This document shows, in pieces, positions 6,175-14,234 of a DNA stretch of 19,938 bases (position 1 is its first letter; every line of letters begins with the position of its first letter). Origin of the DNA: Gammaproteobacteria bacterium (GTDB taxonomy: Bacteria > Pseudomonadota > Gammaproteobacteria > HK1); assembly GCA_022822245.1 (NCBI GenBank), contig JAJECB010000098.1:1-19938 (forward strand), in the 5' to 3' direction. The notes beneath the pieces were generated by a model, which saw only the letters and a program-made list of their open reading frames with translations, did not search any database and was not told the origin of the DNA. Position numbers and translations under genes: made by a program.

Positions 6175-8424
6175 TCAGGGGATGAGGTAGATGGGGCTCG
6201 GCCAGGCCTGGTGGCCGCTCTCCAGGGTGACGCAGGCGTAGAGGCGGGTGTCCGCGCCCCGACGGAGCTTGACGCGGCGGCTCAAGGTCATCGAGCGGGT
6301 GGCGTTCTCGTCCGGCAGCCGGAAGACCCGAACTGCCTTGTACAGGCCGCCCGCGTCGATCCGCGTGTCGGCAAGGCCGATGCCGGCGAGCTCGAGGTCG
6401 GCGTCGACCTCGCTCGTGCGAAGCCGGAGGACCCCGTGCTCCGCCTGGTCGAGCCACACGTCGATGGCGGAGAACCCGCCCGTCGTGACGCAGCGCCACG
6501 CGACCTCGTCCGCGCCGATCTGCCGGGGAAGCTGCTCGACATTCCAGAAGTTGACGGGGGCGATGCGCTCGATCCTCTCCCCCTCGAACGTCGCGGTTCC
6601 CTCCCAGGCGACGTTCCGGCCCCGGCCCCGATAGTGGGCGCCCTCGCAGACGATGCGGATGCGCCGGCCGAGGTCGGACTCCCCGTAGGGCCGCACCGTC
6701 TCGAAGGTGTCGAGCCCGTCGCGAAGCTCGATCCGCTCGATGGGCGCGGGCGCGGTGACGTCGAGCCGGAAGGTCACCTCGTCGTCGTCCCCGACCCGGA
6801 CGATGTCCCCCATGGTCGCGCGCCGACAAGGCTCCTGCCCGACGTCGCCGAGATCCGGATTGCGGCGAAAGAGCACACCGGGCGAGTCCAGTTCGACCGT
6901 GCTCTCGAGATGGAGGCGGGCGCCGGTCGTCGCGTAGTGGCGGCGGCGGCGGAAGGCCTCGACGAGATGATCCCGGTCGAGGGACTCGAGGAGGTGGCAG
7001 GTGAGCCCGCCGTAGGAGCCGAACTCCGCGACCCCCGGATACTTGGCGCCGGGGCGCCCGTCGTGCCCGTCGCTCGAGGCGACGATCCCGACCCGGTAGC
7101 CCGCCTCGAACGCGTCGCGGACGATCCACTCGAAGGTCCCCCACGCGGAATGGATCTCGACCGAGGGCTCGATCCTCGCGTCGTGGGCGTACTTGACGTC
7201 CGCGTAGCGCCCGCCGATGTGCGCGGTGACGAGCGCGTCCTCGTGCCGGAGCGCGGCGAGGAGATCCTTCGCGCTGTGGCAGTCGGTCTCCGGGTGCGAA
7301 GTGTCGTAGACGAGGGCCCGACAGGAACGGTAGATGGGGCGACCCTCGTGCCGGTACCAGACGTTGTGGTCGCCGCCGAGGGAGGTGTTCCCCGACCACT
7401 CGTAGCCGGGGAGGGTCACGAAGCGGCCGGGCTCGTTGAACTCCGCGGTGAGCTCGTTGAGCTCGCTCCAGAACGCGTCCGTGATCTGGAAGTCGTTGCC
7501 CTGGTGGCCGCAGATGTCGAGGAACGCCCGGTCGCGGGCGAACGCGAAGTAGTCGCGGGCAGGGTTGGTGCCGACGGTCTCCTCGCTCTGGCCGTGGAGG
7601 TCGCTCCAGTAGTGGCGGTAGGGAGTGTCGGCCTCGATGCGAAGGGGGTTGGACTCCGCGAGCAGCTCCCCGTCCTTGCCGAGGATCCGGACCCGGCGCT
7701 CCCCCGCATCGGCGACCGACAGGCCGTCCACCTCCACGCCGAACTGCCCCTCATTGAGGGTCGCCGTCTCGGGAAGGCCGTCGATCGGTCCGTCGGCGGC
7801 GAGGCGGACGGTGCGGTCCACCCGGTCGCTCGGGTTGCCCCACCGGTCCTCGCACTTGAGAGACAGCCGGAAGCGGTCCCCCGCCCGCCGAAGGGTCGGG
7901 AGGATCGCGACCCAATTCACCCCCGGCCCCGGCCCGATGCCGATGGTGGGCTGGGCTTCGTCCGGCAACGGGATGTACTCGTAGCTCGCGAAGGGATCGG
8001 CGAGCACGCGGAACTCGAAGCGCGGTTGGATGAAGGTCTGGAGCCGGAGCCCCGGCGAGCCCTGGCGCCGGTCGCCGAAGCGGATGACGATCCGGTCGCC
8101 CTCCGAGAGGTACCGGTCGCAGCGAACGTAGAGCGAGATTCCCCACGGGCGCGGGTTGCGGCGGTGCTCGCAGCGCACGGTGAGCGGGATCCCGGTCGAG
8201 GTCTCCACGGTGGTGTACCCGGGCCCCGCGGGGTCGTCGCACTGGATCATCGACTGGTCGGTCTGCATCCGAAACGCGACCTTGAGGCTCCCCCGGTCGT
8301 CGATGCCGAACTTCCCGCAGGTGTAGGTGAGGGTGAAGCTCTGCCAGCTCCCGGCCTCGAAGCGGCCGGCGGGCTCGATGGCCGCCGACCCCATGAGGTC
8401 GGGGCGGTAGTCGTGATAGGGCAT
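6175..8424 (-). CDS. DUF3604 family protein, PHP-like metallohydrolase
   Basis: A 749-residue protein of the uncharacterised DUF3604 family. The N-terminal ~270 residues look like beta-sandwich modules. The core then begins with YWSDLHGQSEETVG (H277), followed by CGHQGND (H307), LPGYEWSG (E342), GGDHNVWY (H353), TAHIGG (H402), VEIHSAWGT (E423, H425) and SSDGHDGRPG (D452, H454). This string of His/Asp/Glu motifs is that of the PHP (polymerase and histidinol phosphatase) metal-dependent fold, so a hydrolase is likely; no substrate is established. There is no signal peptide, so it should be cytoplasmic. GAGGAG sits about 12 nt before the ATG. It is the last gene of the minus-strand oxygenase set, separated from the GST gene by 206 nt that hold an antisense amidohydrolase relic. 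Confidence 0.88.
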   Translation of the reverse strand: MPYHDYRPDLMGSAAIEPAGRFEAGSWQSFTLTYTCGKFGIDDRGSLKVAFRMQTDQSMIQCDDPAGPGYTTVETSTGIPLTVRCEHRRNPRPWGISLYVRCDRYLSEGDRIVIRFGDRRQGSPGLRLQTFIQPRFEFRVLADPFASYEYIPLPDEAQPTIGIGPGPGVNWVAILPTLRRAGDRFRLSLKCEDRWGNPSDRVDRTVRLAADGPIDGLPETATLNEGQFGVEVDGLSVADAGERRVRILGKDGELLAESNPLRIEADTPYRHYWSDLHGQSEETVGTNPARDYFAFARDRAFLDICGHQGNDFQITDAFWSELNELTAEFNEPGRFVTLPGYEWSGNTSLGGDHNVWYRHEGRPIYRSCRALVYDTSHPETDCHSAKDLLAALRHEDALVTAHIGGRYADVKYAHDARIEPSVEIHSAWGTFEWIVRDAFEAGYRVGIVASSDGHDGRPGAKYPGVAEFGSYGGLTCHLLESLDRDHLVEAFRRRRHYATTGARLHLESTVELDSPGVLFRRNPDLGDVGQEPCRRATMGDIVRVGDDDEVTFRLDVTAPAPIERIELRDGLDTFETVRPYGESDLGRRIRIVCEGAHYRGRGRNVAWEGTATFEGERIERIAPVNFWNVEQLPRQIGADEVAWRCVTTGGFSAIDVWLDQAEHGVLRLRTSEVDADLELAGIGLADTRIDAGGLYKAVRVFRLPDENATRSMTLSRRVKLRRGADTRLYACVTLESGHQAWPSPIYLIP

Positions 8425-8539
8425 GGAACGGAAACACTCCTCGCAGTCGACGACTTGGCTTCGGCATGGGGCAACCGCACCCTCGCCCGCGCTGCGCGTC
8501 AGTCTACTTTCGCGTCATCGCTCCGTGGCGGCATCCGCA

Positions 8540-8625
8540 TCCATCGTGGATCGCAACGCCCGTGTCCTCAGGATGGACGACAACGACATCCAGTTGCGAC
8601 GGGAGCCGGGAATGGATCGCGGAGC
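8540..8625 (+). pseudogene. Relic of an amidohydrolase 5' end, antisense in the GST/DUF3604 spacer
   Basis: Comparison within the window shows that bases 8540-8589 match bases 294-343 of the intact amidohydrolase gene without gaps, with 41 of 50 identical by my count. The same reading frame is kept: SIVDRNARVLRMDDND against SILIRNARVLTMDDDD. Weaker in-frame identity continues to about 8625 (shared L, R and RG positions), giving 17 of 35 residues. The start codon position is GCA instead of ATG, and the rest of the enzyme (catalytic HxH onward) is absent. It lies on the strand opposite to its flanking genes. It is either a decayed copy or the stump left after deletion or gene replacement. Confidence 0.7.
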
Positions 8626-8630
8626 CGCGC

Positions 8631-9260
8631 TCAGGCGGCGAGGACGCCCGACATCGGGATGAACCCTGGGATGCGCTTGACGCGGTCCGTCCAGCGGCGG
8701 ATCGCGGGGTAGGGCAGGCGCGAGACCCCGCCTTCCTCGGAGAGGGCGACGTAGGGGAAGCAGGCGATGTCGGCGATGGTGGGATGGTCCGGTCCGCAGA
8801 GCCAGTCCCGGCCCTCCTGCTCCTGGAACCAGAGGTGCTCGTCCAGCACCCGGAAGAGCGCGTGCGCCCCGGAGCGGGCCCGGTCCGCGTCGAGCTCGAA
8901 GAAGATCCCGTCATGGAGCCTCGCGGCCGAGGCGGTCGCGGTGATGCCGTCCGCGAAGGCGAGCCACATCGCGATCTCGCCGAGGGTCCGCGCGTCGCCG
9001 GTCGGATACCACTCGCCGCTCCCGTCGTGCTTCGCGGCGAGGTAGACGAGGATCGCCTGCGCGTCACGGAGCCGGACCTCTCCGTCCTCCAGCACCGGCA
9101 CCTGGCCGAGGGGGTTGAGCCCAAGGAACCACTCGCTCTTGTGATCACGCCGGGGGTGGAAGTCGATCCAGCGCGTCTCCCACTCGAGACCGAGGAGGCT
9201 CAGGAACAGCCGGATCTTGTAGCAGTTCCCGGAGAGCACGTAGTCGTAGAGGCGGATCAC
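8631..9260 (-). CDS. Glutathione S-transferase family protein
   Basis: A 209-residue cytosolic GST. The N-terminal thioredoxin-like domain starts IRLYDYVLSGNCYKIR, with the candidate glutathione-activating Ser10/Cys13, and contains LNPLGQVPVLEDGE with the cis-Pro (P55) and DAQAIL, a variant of the ESxAI glutathione gamma-glutamyl contact. The C-terminal helical domain carries the hydrophobic-core N-cap motif TIADIACFPY. The start is a GTG at 9260 whose bases overlap the TGA of the Rieske gene (GTGA, 4-nt overlap), indicating translational coupling. GSTs often sit in oxygenase catabolic operons, where they isomerise ring-cleavage products, dehalogenate, or detoxify epoxides. Which of these applies is unknown. 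Confidence 0.9.
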   Translation of the reverse strand: MIRLYDYVLSGNCYKIRLFLSLLGLEWETRWIDFHPRRDHKSEWFLGLNPLGQVPVLEDGEVRLRDAQAILVYLAAKHDGSGEWYPTGDARTLGEIAMWLAFADGITATASAARLHDGIFFELDADRARSGAHALFRVLDEHLWFQEQEGRDWLCGPDHPTIADIACFPYVALSEEGGVSRLPYPAIRRWTDRVKRIPGFIPMSGVLAA

Positions 9261-9994
9261 GGCGATGCTTCCGTCTCGATCGCGTCGCGGACCATGCGCA
9301 GCCGGTCGTTCTCGCGGCGAAGGACTGCGATCCGCTCGGCCGCGGGCGGCGCATCGGCGAGCGCCGCGTGGATGATCGTCTCGGCGTCGGAGACCGGCTG
9401 GAGGGCGTACCGGATCTCGCCCGCCTCGGCGTGGGCGCTTCGCAACCGGTAGGGCTCGACGGCTTCGGCCTCGACCTCGGCTGCGGCCGCGGACCCGTCC
9501 GGCGCCTCCCCGGCATGGCGGGCGAGGGCGTCCGCGACCGCCGCGGCCGGAGCGAATACGTGGATGCTGCGAAGCGTGAGGCCCGCCGGCGCCGAGCCCG
9601 ATCCGAAGCCCGGAGCCGGACCGTCGCCACCTTCCCCGGCGAGCCGGACCCAGACGTGGCCGTCGACCTCGGCGCACGCGAACCGGCGCGCCCGAACCAG
9701 GGACGGGGGCTCCTCGCCGGGGTGGGCGGGCCGCTCGACGCACTGCCCGGATCCCGACGCGTACGTCCAGCCGTGGTAGCGGCACTTGAGCCGGTCGCCG
9801 AGATTGGTCCCGACGGAGAGCCGCACGCCCCGGTGCGGGCAGCGGTTCTCCCACGCGTTGACGGTGCCGTCGTCCGCGCGCCACACCGCGAGCTCCTGAC
9901 CGAGGAGCGCGGTGTGGACGATGTGGCGGGGGGCGGCCTCCTCGCCGCGGCACACCGGGAACCAGCGGCTCGCGAGCTCGACGAAGTCAGACAC
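9257..9994 (-). CDS. Stand-alone Rieske [2Fe-2S] protein, probable electron-transfer half of a split oxygenase
   Basis: A 245-residue protein. Residues about 8-127 form a Rieske domain of the oxygenase type, with WFPVC, the cluster ligands CPHRG (C52, H54) and CRYHGW (C71, H74), then a typical HVWVRLAG strand. The remaining ~115 residues are alanine-rich, with a helical C-terminal end (RRENDRLRMVRDAIE), and lack the D..H....H iron site, so this protein cannot be a complete oxygenase. Start: the frame reaches a TTG at 10024 with no ribosome site. The GTG at 9994 has GGAGG about 10 nt upstream and opens directly into the domain, so I prefer it. It overlaps the GST gene by 4 nt and follows the catalytic-subunit gene by 163 nt. 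An independent Rieske ferredoxin is the main alternative, though the fold motifs resemble the oxygenase alpha-subunit domain. Confidence 0.85.
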   Translation of the reverse strand: MSDFVELASRWFPVCRGEEAAPRHIVHTALLGQELAVWRADDGTVNAWENRCPHRGVRLSVGTNLGDRLKCRYHGWTYASGSGQCVERPAHPGEEPPSLVRARRFACAEVDGHVWVRLAGEGGDGPAPGFGSGSAPAGLTLRSIHVFAPAAAVADALARHAGEAPDGSAAAAEVEAEAVEPYRLRSAHAEAGEIRYALQPVSDAETIIHAALADAPPAAERIAVLRRENDRLRMVRDAIETEASP

Positions 9995-10080
9995 CGACCC
10001 CCACCCTCCGGCCTCGGTACTCAATGTTCGACGTCATTTCGCACGGTCCTCATCCGGTTCGCTCACCCGAACCTGAAGTC

Positions 10081-10122
10081 CGAACCCCGAACCCCGAACC
10101 CCGAACCCCGAATCCCGACTCC
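10081..10122. repeat. Heptanucleotide tandem repeat (CGAACCC)
   Basis: Six consecutive 7-bp units, four perfect CGAACCC followed by CGAATCC and CGACTCC, lie in the 163-nt spacer between the catalytic-subunit gene and the Rieske gene. It is transcribed, if the operon is read through, as GGGTTCG repeats. A replication-slippage microsatellite is the simplest view. Confidence 0.85.
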
Positions 10123-10157
10123 GACTCCGATTTCCGGCGCTGCCGCCAACTCGGGGG

Positions 10158-11012
10158 TCAGGCCGCGGCCGGGATCGCGCCGTAGGTCACGCCCTGCGCG
10201 GCGAGCCACCGCCGGTACGCGAGCGAGGACGCATCGGAGCGCGCCGGGATCTCCGCCCGGGGGTCGAGGGGCAGGCGCTTCGGAAGCTGGTTCTCGAGGA
10301 TCGGCTTGTCCTGCGCGAAGATGAGCTGCATGAACCAGCGGTTGGTGTCGTTGTCGAGGTTGTGGGGGAGGTAGGAGAGGTAGGGGTGCGCGATGCATCG
10401 CTCCTCGCTCACCGGCTGCACGAACAGCACGATGAAGTCCCAGCGTTCAGGCTCGATCGGGTTGCTCTTGTAAAGACACACCGTGTAGGGGCGGCTGACC
10501 CGGTACTCGTAGTCGACCATCATCCCGCCATCGGCGCTCGGCGACGCGAGGGGCTGAAAGAAGCGGCACTTCGTCGCGAGGATCTCGTCCTCCTCGGTGA
10601 CCCGGACCTCGTAGGGCTCGACCTCGGTGTGCGGCTCGACGCCGAGGTAGTCGGTATGGACGAACGGGAAATGGCCCATGTCGAGGAAGTTCTCGACCGC
10701 GCGGAGCCCCGAGACGTGGACCGCGATCGAGCCTCCCGTCACGTGGATCCGATCCTCCTCGAAACACTCGGGGAAGTGCGCGATGTCCCGGTTCGGCTTG
10801 CCAATCGAGGTGAAGACATGGCCGTACTCGATGCGGGCGGGGAGGGAGGCGCCGGTATCGCGCCGGACGACCCGGACCTCGCCGGGTCCCGCCTCGGCAA
10901 TCTCGATCGGGACGCCGAGCAGCACCGTCCCGAACGAGCCCCGCGTCGCGAGAAAGCCGAGCTCGACGACGGCGTGCCAGTCGTTCACCAGGACCGGATC
11001 GGGCTCGCCCAT
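10158..11012 (-). CDS. Rieske-type oxygenase catalytic subunit lacking the Rieske cluster motifs (VanA-like)
   Basis: A 284-residue protein with the catalytic domain of ring-hydroxylating or O-demethylating oxygenases. VENFLDMGHFPFVHTDYLG carries the mononuclear iron ligands H114 and H119 and the bridging carboxylate D111. IFAQDKPILENQ (232-242) resembles the C-terminal ligand region of the VanA/TsaM group, with D235 as the likely third ligand. It is much shorter than the usual 340-450 residues because the N-terminal ~75 residues keep Rieske-domain-like strands (DWHAVVELGF, VLLGVPIEIAEA, YGHVFTSIG) but contain no CxH or CxxH cluster motif. The cluster is apparently provided by the next gene. 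The start at 11012 has GGGAG 7 nt upstream; the longer frame to 11177 adds low-complexity sequence. First gene of the minus-strand set, divergent from the BMP importer. No reductase gene is visible. Confidence 0.87.
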   Translation of the reverse strand: MGEPDPVLVNDWHAVVELGFLATRGSFGTVLLGVPIEIAEAGPGEVRVVRRDTGASLPARIEYGHVFTSIGKPNRDIAHFPECFEEDRIHVTGGSIAVHVSGLRAVENFLDMGHFPFVHTDYLGVEPHTEVEPYEVRVTEEDEILATKCRFFQPLASPSADGGMMVDYEYRVSRPYTVCLYKSNPIEPERWDFIVLFVQPVSEERCIAHPYLSYLPHNLDNDTNRWFMQLIFAQDKPILENQLPKRLPLDPRAEIPARSDASSLAYRRWLAAQGVTYGAIPAAA

Positions 11013-11407
11013 CTCACACTCCCTGACGTCCTCCGCGCGCCCTTGGGGCGGTCGGGCGGCGCAACGTGCTCCGCCCCGATCCCGCGAGGCGGCGTTCCGC
11101 CCGGACGGGGCGCTCGGACCTCGGGCGGGACCGCGGTGGTTACCGCCTCGCGGCCACCCGCGCGCCGCCCGGACCACCGCAACGATGACGTGGCGCGGCC
11201 CGTCGATGCTAACAAATCCGAAGGAGACTCCGCGGGGAGATCGTGGATACTACGCAGCACGGGCGCCAGTCGCCGGGCAGGCTCGGACCCCGTTCGGTTC
11301 GAAGCGGACGGCCCGCTCCGCGCACACGGAGAAACCGGCCGGGAATCGCCGCCCGGGAGCACCAGGCCGCGCGCCAGCTCACAGTTCGATCAGGGGGAGA
11401 CCAATCC
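11013..11407. promoter_or_regulatory. Divergent intergenic region between oxygenase set and BMP importer
   Basis: About 395 bases without a supported gene. It should contain promoters in both directions and so could co-regulate the oxygenase set and the importer. I could not identify a convincing -35/-10 pair or a clear operator. A small AT-richer patch with AAGGAG lies near 11208-11228. The BMP protein frame stays open upstream to a GTG at 11243, but the arginine-rich translation and the excellent start at 11408 argue against use of it. Confidence 0.45.
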
Positions 11408-12511
11408 ATGGCACGGAAAATCTCGCGCCGCGAGGCGCTCAAGTACTCGGCCGCGACCGGGGCGATGGCGACCGGCCTCGCCGGCGTTCCGCGCCTTGCC
11501 GCCGCCGCCGATCCGCTCAAGGTCGGGATCGTCTACGTCTCGCCGATCTCCGAGATCGGCTGGACCAAGCAGCACAGCCTCGGGGCCGAGGCCATCGCCG
11601 ACACCTTCGGCGAGCGCGTCAGCATCACCGCGATCGACAACGTCTGGGACCCGCAGGCGGGCGAGCGCGTGTTCGCCGAGCTCGCGAGCACCGGCCACGG
11701 CCTCGTCTTCGGGACCAGCTTCTCCCACAGCACCCCGATCCAGAAGACCGCCCCCCGCTTCCCGGACGTCGCGTTCGAGCACTGCTCGGGGCTCAAGCAC
11801 TTCGACAACCTCGGCACCTTCGAGGCGAAGTACTACGAGGGGACCTACCTCGCGGGGATCGCGGGCGGACACGTGACGGAGTCGAAGAAGCTCGGGTTCA
11901 TCGGCGGCTTCCCGATCCCGGACATCGTGGGCCCGGGGAACGCGATGCTGCTCGGCGCGCAGAGCGTCGACCCCTCGATCACCTGCAGCGTCATCTTCCT
12001 CAACTCCTGGTTCGACCCCGCGAAGGAGAAGGAGGCGACGGCCGCCCTCGTCGCGCAGGGGTGCGACGTCATCTGCTCCATGACCGACACCGCGACCGGG
12101 GTGCAGGTGGCCGAGCAGGGTGGGGCGTGGTCGATCGGCTACGCGAGCGACATGCGCCAGTTCGGCCCCACGAAGAACCTCACCTCCTTCATGCTCGACT
12201 GGAGCAGCGTCTACGTCGGCGCGGCGCGCGACGTGCTGGACGGAACCTGGACCTCCCAGGTCCGGTGGCAGGGGGTGAAGGAGGGGGTGGTGACGATGTC
12301 GCCCTGGAACGACCAGCTTCCGGGAGACGTCATCGACCAGTTGACGGCCACGGAGGCCGCGATCAAGGACGGGTCGCTGCATCCGTACAAGGGCGAGCTC
12401 CGGGACCAGCAGGGCAACGTGCGCGTCGAGGCGGGGGGCCGGCTCCCCCACCCCCACAACCCGGGCTTCAACTGGTTCGTCGAAGGGATGATCGGCAACC
12501 TCGAGGGCTGA
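11408..12511 (+). CDS. BMP-family ABC transporter substrate-binding protein, Tat-exported
   Basis: A 367-residue periplasmic binding protein of the Bmp/Med/TmpC family, whose members bind purine nucleosides or related small molecules. Residues 1-34 form a twin-arginine signal (SRREALK at 6-12, hydrophobic stretch, AAAA before Asp35). There is no lipobox cysteine, so unlike many family members it is a soluble periplasmic protein. Family features include KVGIVYVSPISEIGWT (38-53), DNVWDPQAGE, VFGTSFSHSTP, FEAKYYEGTYLAGIAGG, LGFIGGFPIPDIVGPGNA and ICSMTDTATGVQVAEQ. The start has a GGGGGAGA Shine-Dalgarno. It leads a four-gene importer operon (ATPase 161 nt downstream, then two permeases). Tat export hints that the protein folds in the cytoplasm before export. 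Substrate unknown. Confidence 0.93.
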   Translation: MARKISRREALKYSAATGAMATGLAGVPRLAAAADPLKVGIVYVSPISEIGWTKQHSLGAEAIADTFGERVSITAIDNVWDPQAGERVFAELASTGHGLVFGTSFSHSTPIQKTAPRFPDVAFEHCSGLKHFDNLGTFEAKYYEGTYLAGIAGGHVTESKKLGFIGGFPIPDIVGPGNAMLLGAQSVDPSITCSVIFLNSWFDPAKEKEATAALVAQGCDVICSMTDTATGVQVAEQGGAWSIGYASDMRQFGPTKNLTSFMLDWSSVYVGAARDVLDGTWTSQVRWQGVKEGVVTMSPWNDQLPGDVIDQLTATEAAIKDGSLHPYKGELRDQQGNVRVEAGGRLPHPHNPGFNWFVEGMIGNLEG

Positions 12512-12550
12512 GCCCGGGCGATCGCGGCGGCCGCGGCAAGTGCGCCGGCA

Positions 12551-12626
12551 CCGGCATGCAATGATCGCGGCCGCCCCTCCCCGGGTTCTCGGGCTCCCGG
12601 CCTCCGGCACGCAATGACTACGGCCG
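12551..12626. repeat. Imperfect 23-nt direct repeat between binding-protein and ATPase genes
   Basis: Bases 12551-12573 and 12604-12626 are related direct repeats (CCGGCAYGCAATGAYYRCGGCCG as a consensus in IUPAC code), 19 of 23 identical and all differences transitions. They lie in the 161-nt gap after the binding-protein gene. They may be a remnant duplication; a role in stabilising or processing the upstream mRNA is speculative. Confidence 0.5.
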
Positions 12627-12672
12627 AGAGCGTCGCGGCCGGCAGGCGGGCGGGCGCATCCGCGGAGGCTCG

Positions 12673-14226
12673 ATGACGCCGCGCCTCGAGCTTCGCGGGA
12701 TCACCAAGACGTTCCCCGGGGTGCTCGCGAACGACGACGTCTCGCTCACCGTGATGCCGGGCGAGATCCACGCCGTCCTCGGCGAGAACGGCGCGGGCAA
12801 GAGCACCCTGATGAAGATCATCTACGGGGCGCTCGCCGCGGACGAAGGCGAGATCCTCTGGAACGGGGAGCCGGTCCGCATCCCGAGCCCGACCGCCGCC
12901 CGCCAACTCGGCATCGGCATGGTCTACCAGCACTTCTCGCTGTTCGAGACCGTGTCCGTCGCCGAGAACATCGCCGTCGCGGTGGACGAGCCCTTCGACC
13001 TTCCCGCGATCTCGGCGCGCGTGCGCGAGCTTTCCGAGCGATACGGGATGCCGCTCGACCCGGGCCGGCTGCTCCACCACCTCTCGGTCGGCGAGCGGCA
13101 GCGGGTCGAGATCGTGCGCTGCCTTCTCCAGCGCCCGACCCTCCTCGTCCTCGACGAGCCGACCTCGGTGCTGACCCCCCAGGCGGCGCGGAGCCTGTTC
13201 GAGACCCTGCGGGTCATCGCGGCAGAGGGGTGCAGCCTCCTCTACATCAGCCACAAGCTCGAGGAGATCCGCGATCTCTGCGACACCGCGACGATCCTCC
13301 GGGCGGGGGCCGTCGCCGGCACCGCCGACCCGAGGACCACCTCGCCCGCGGAGCTCGCCGCGCTGATGGTGGGCTCGGCGCTCCCCGAGACCCACCGCGA
13401 CCCGGCCCGGCCCGATCCGACGCCCCGTCTCGAGGTGCGGGGTCTCGACGCGGAGGCCGAGGATCCGTTCGGCACCGACCTCGCGGACGTCTCGCTCGCG
13501 GTCCACGCGGGCGAGATCGTCGGCATCGCGGGGGTTTCCGGCAACGGGCAGGGGGAGCTCGCGGCCCTGCTGAGCGGCGAGCGCACCCTGGCGGCGGACG
13601 ATGCGATCCGGCTCGACGGGGAGCCCATCGCCCGCCTCGACGCGGGGGCGAGGCGGCGGCGCGGGCTCGCCTTCGTCCCCGAAGACCGCCTGGGGCGCGG
13701 CGTGGTGCCGCTCATGTCGCTCCGCGAGAACGTCATCCTCACCGCCCACGCCCGCGGGGGCATGGTGCGGGGCGGGCTGGTCCGGCGCGATCGCGCGGAC
13801 GCCTACGCCCGCCGGGTGATCGATCGCTTCGACGTGCGGTGCACGGGCACCGGCGCGATCGCCCGCGCCCTCTCCGGCGGCAACCTCCAGAAGTTCATCG
13901 TGGGACGCGAGATGGAGCTCGCGCCTCGGGTCCTCGTCGTCTCCCAGCCGACGTGGGGCCTCGACGTCGCGGCGGCCGCCTTCATCCGCCAGAGCCTCAT
14001 CGACTTGAGCCGCGAGGGGGCCGCGGTCCTCGTCATCTCCGAGGAGCTCGACGAGCTGCTCGAGATCTGCGACCGCATCGCGGTGCTCTACCGGGGCTGC
14101 CTCTCGGAAGGCCGGAATCGCGGCGAGGTGAGCGTCGAGGCCCTCGGCCTCATGATGGCGGGCGGCACCACCGAGTCGCGCGCGGCCGACGCGGCGGGCG
14201 CCGCCGCCCCGCGCGCGGAATCGTAG
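12673..14226 (+). CDS. BMP-type ABC importer ATPase with two nucleotide-binding domains (NupO/YufO-like)
   Basis: A 517-residue ATPase with two fused domains, as usual for nucleoside-class importers. Domain 1 is canonical: Walker A GENGAGKST (37-45), Q-loop MVYQHF, signature LSVGERQ (137-143), Walker B LLVLDEPTSVL and switch His in ISHKLEE. Domain 2 is degenerate in the expected way: Walker A is reduced to GVSGNGQGEL, the signature LSGGNLQKFIVGRE is intact, and Walker B reads VLVVSQPTWGLD, with Gln in place of the Glu/Asp pair. So only one composite site should hydrolyse ATP efficiently. GGAGG lies 4 nt before the ATG. An alanine-rich tail (ESRAADAAGAAAPRAES) follows the second domain. The permease gene starts 8 nt after the stop. 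Confidence 0.95.
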   Translation: MTPRLELRGITKTFPGVLANDDVSLTVMPGEIHAVLGENGAGKSTLMKIIYGALAADEGEILWNGEPVRIPSPTAARQLGIGMVYQHFSLFETVSVAENIAVAVDEPFDLPAISARVRELSERYGMPLDPGRLLHHLSVGERQRVEIVRCLLQRPTLLVLDEPTSVLTPQAARSLFETLRVIAAEGCSLLYISHKLEEIRDLCDTATILRAGAVAGTADPRTTSPAELAALMVGSALPETHRDPARPDPTPRLEVRGLDAEAEDPFGTDLADVSLAVHAGEIVGIAGVSGNGQGELAALLSGERTLAADDAIRLDGEPIARLDAGARRRRGLAFVPEDRLGRGVVPLMSLRENVILTAHARGGMVRGGLVRRDRADAYARRVIDRFDVRCTGTGAIARALSGGNLQKFIVGREMELAPRVLVVSQPTWGLDVAAAAFIRQSLIDLSREGAAVLVISEELDELLEICDRIAVLYRGCLSEGRNRGEVSVEALGLMMAGGTTESRAADAAGAAAPRAES

Positions 14227-14234
14227 GACGGCTC

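Noticed and set aside
6046..8712. Very long plus-strand open frame antisense to the DUF3604 gene
   Set aside because: High GC removes stop codons. The translation is Val/Ala/Asp/Arg/Glu-rich with no domain, whereas the minus strand shows clear motifs.
9995..10024. TTG start extending the Rieske protein by ten residues
   Set aside because: No ribosome site ahead of it and the added residues are not part of the domain; the GTG at 9994 has GGAGG upstream.
9257..11012. Reading the two oxygenase genes as one frameshifted gene
   Set aside because: Gene order is catalytic then Rieske, opposite to the normal protein order, with separate ribosome sites and a 163-nt repeat-containing spacer, so a simple frameshift does not explain it.
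11243..11407. Upstream extension of the BMP binding protein
   Set aside because: It would bury the twin-arginine signal inside the protein, and the ATG at 11408 has a strong Shine-Dalgarno.
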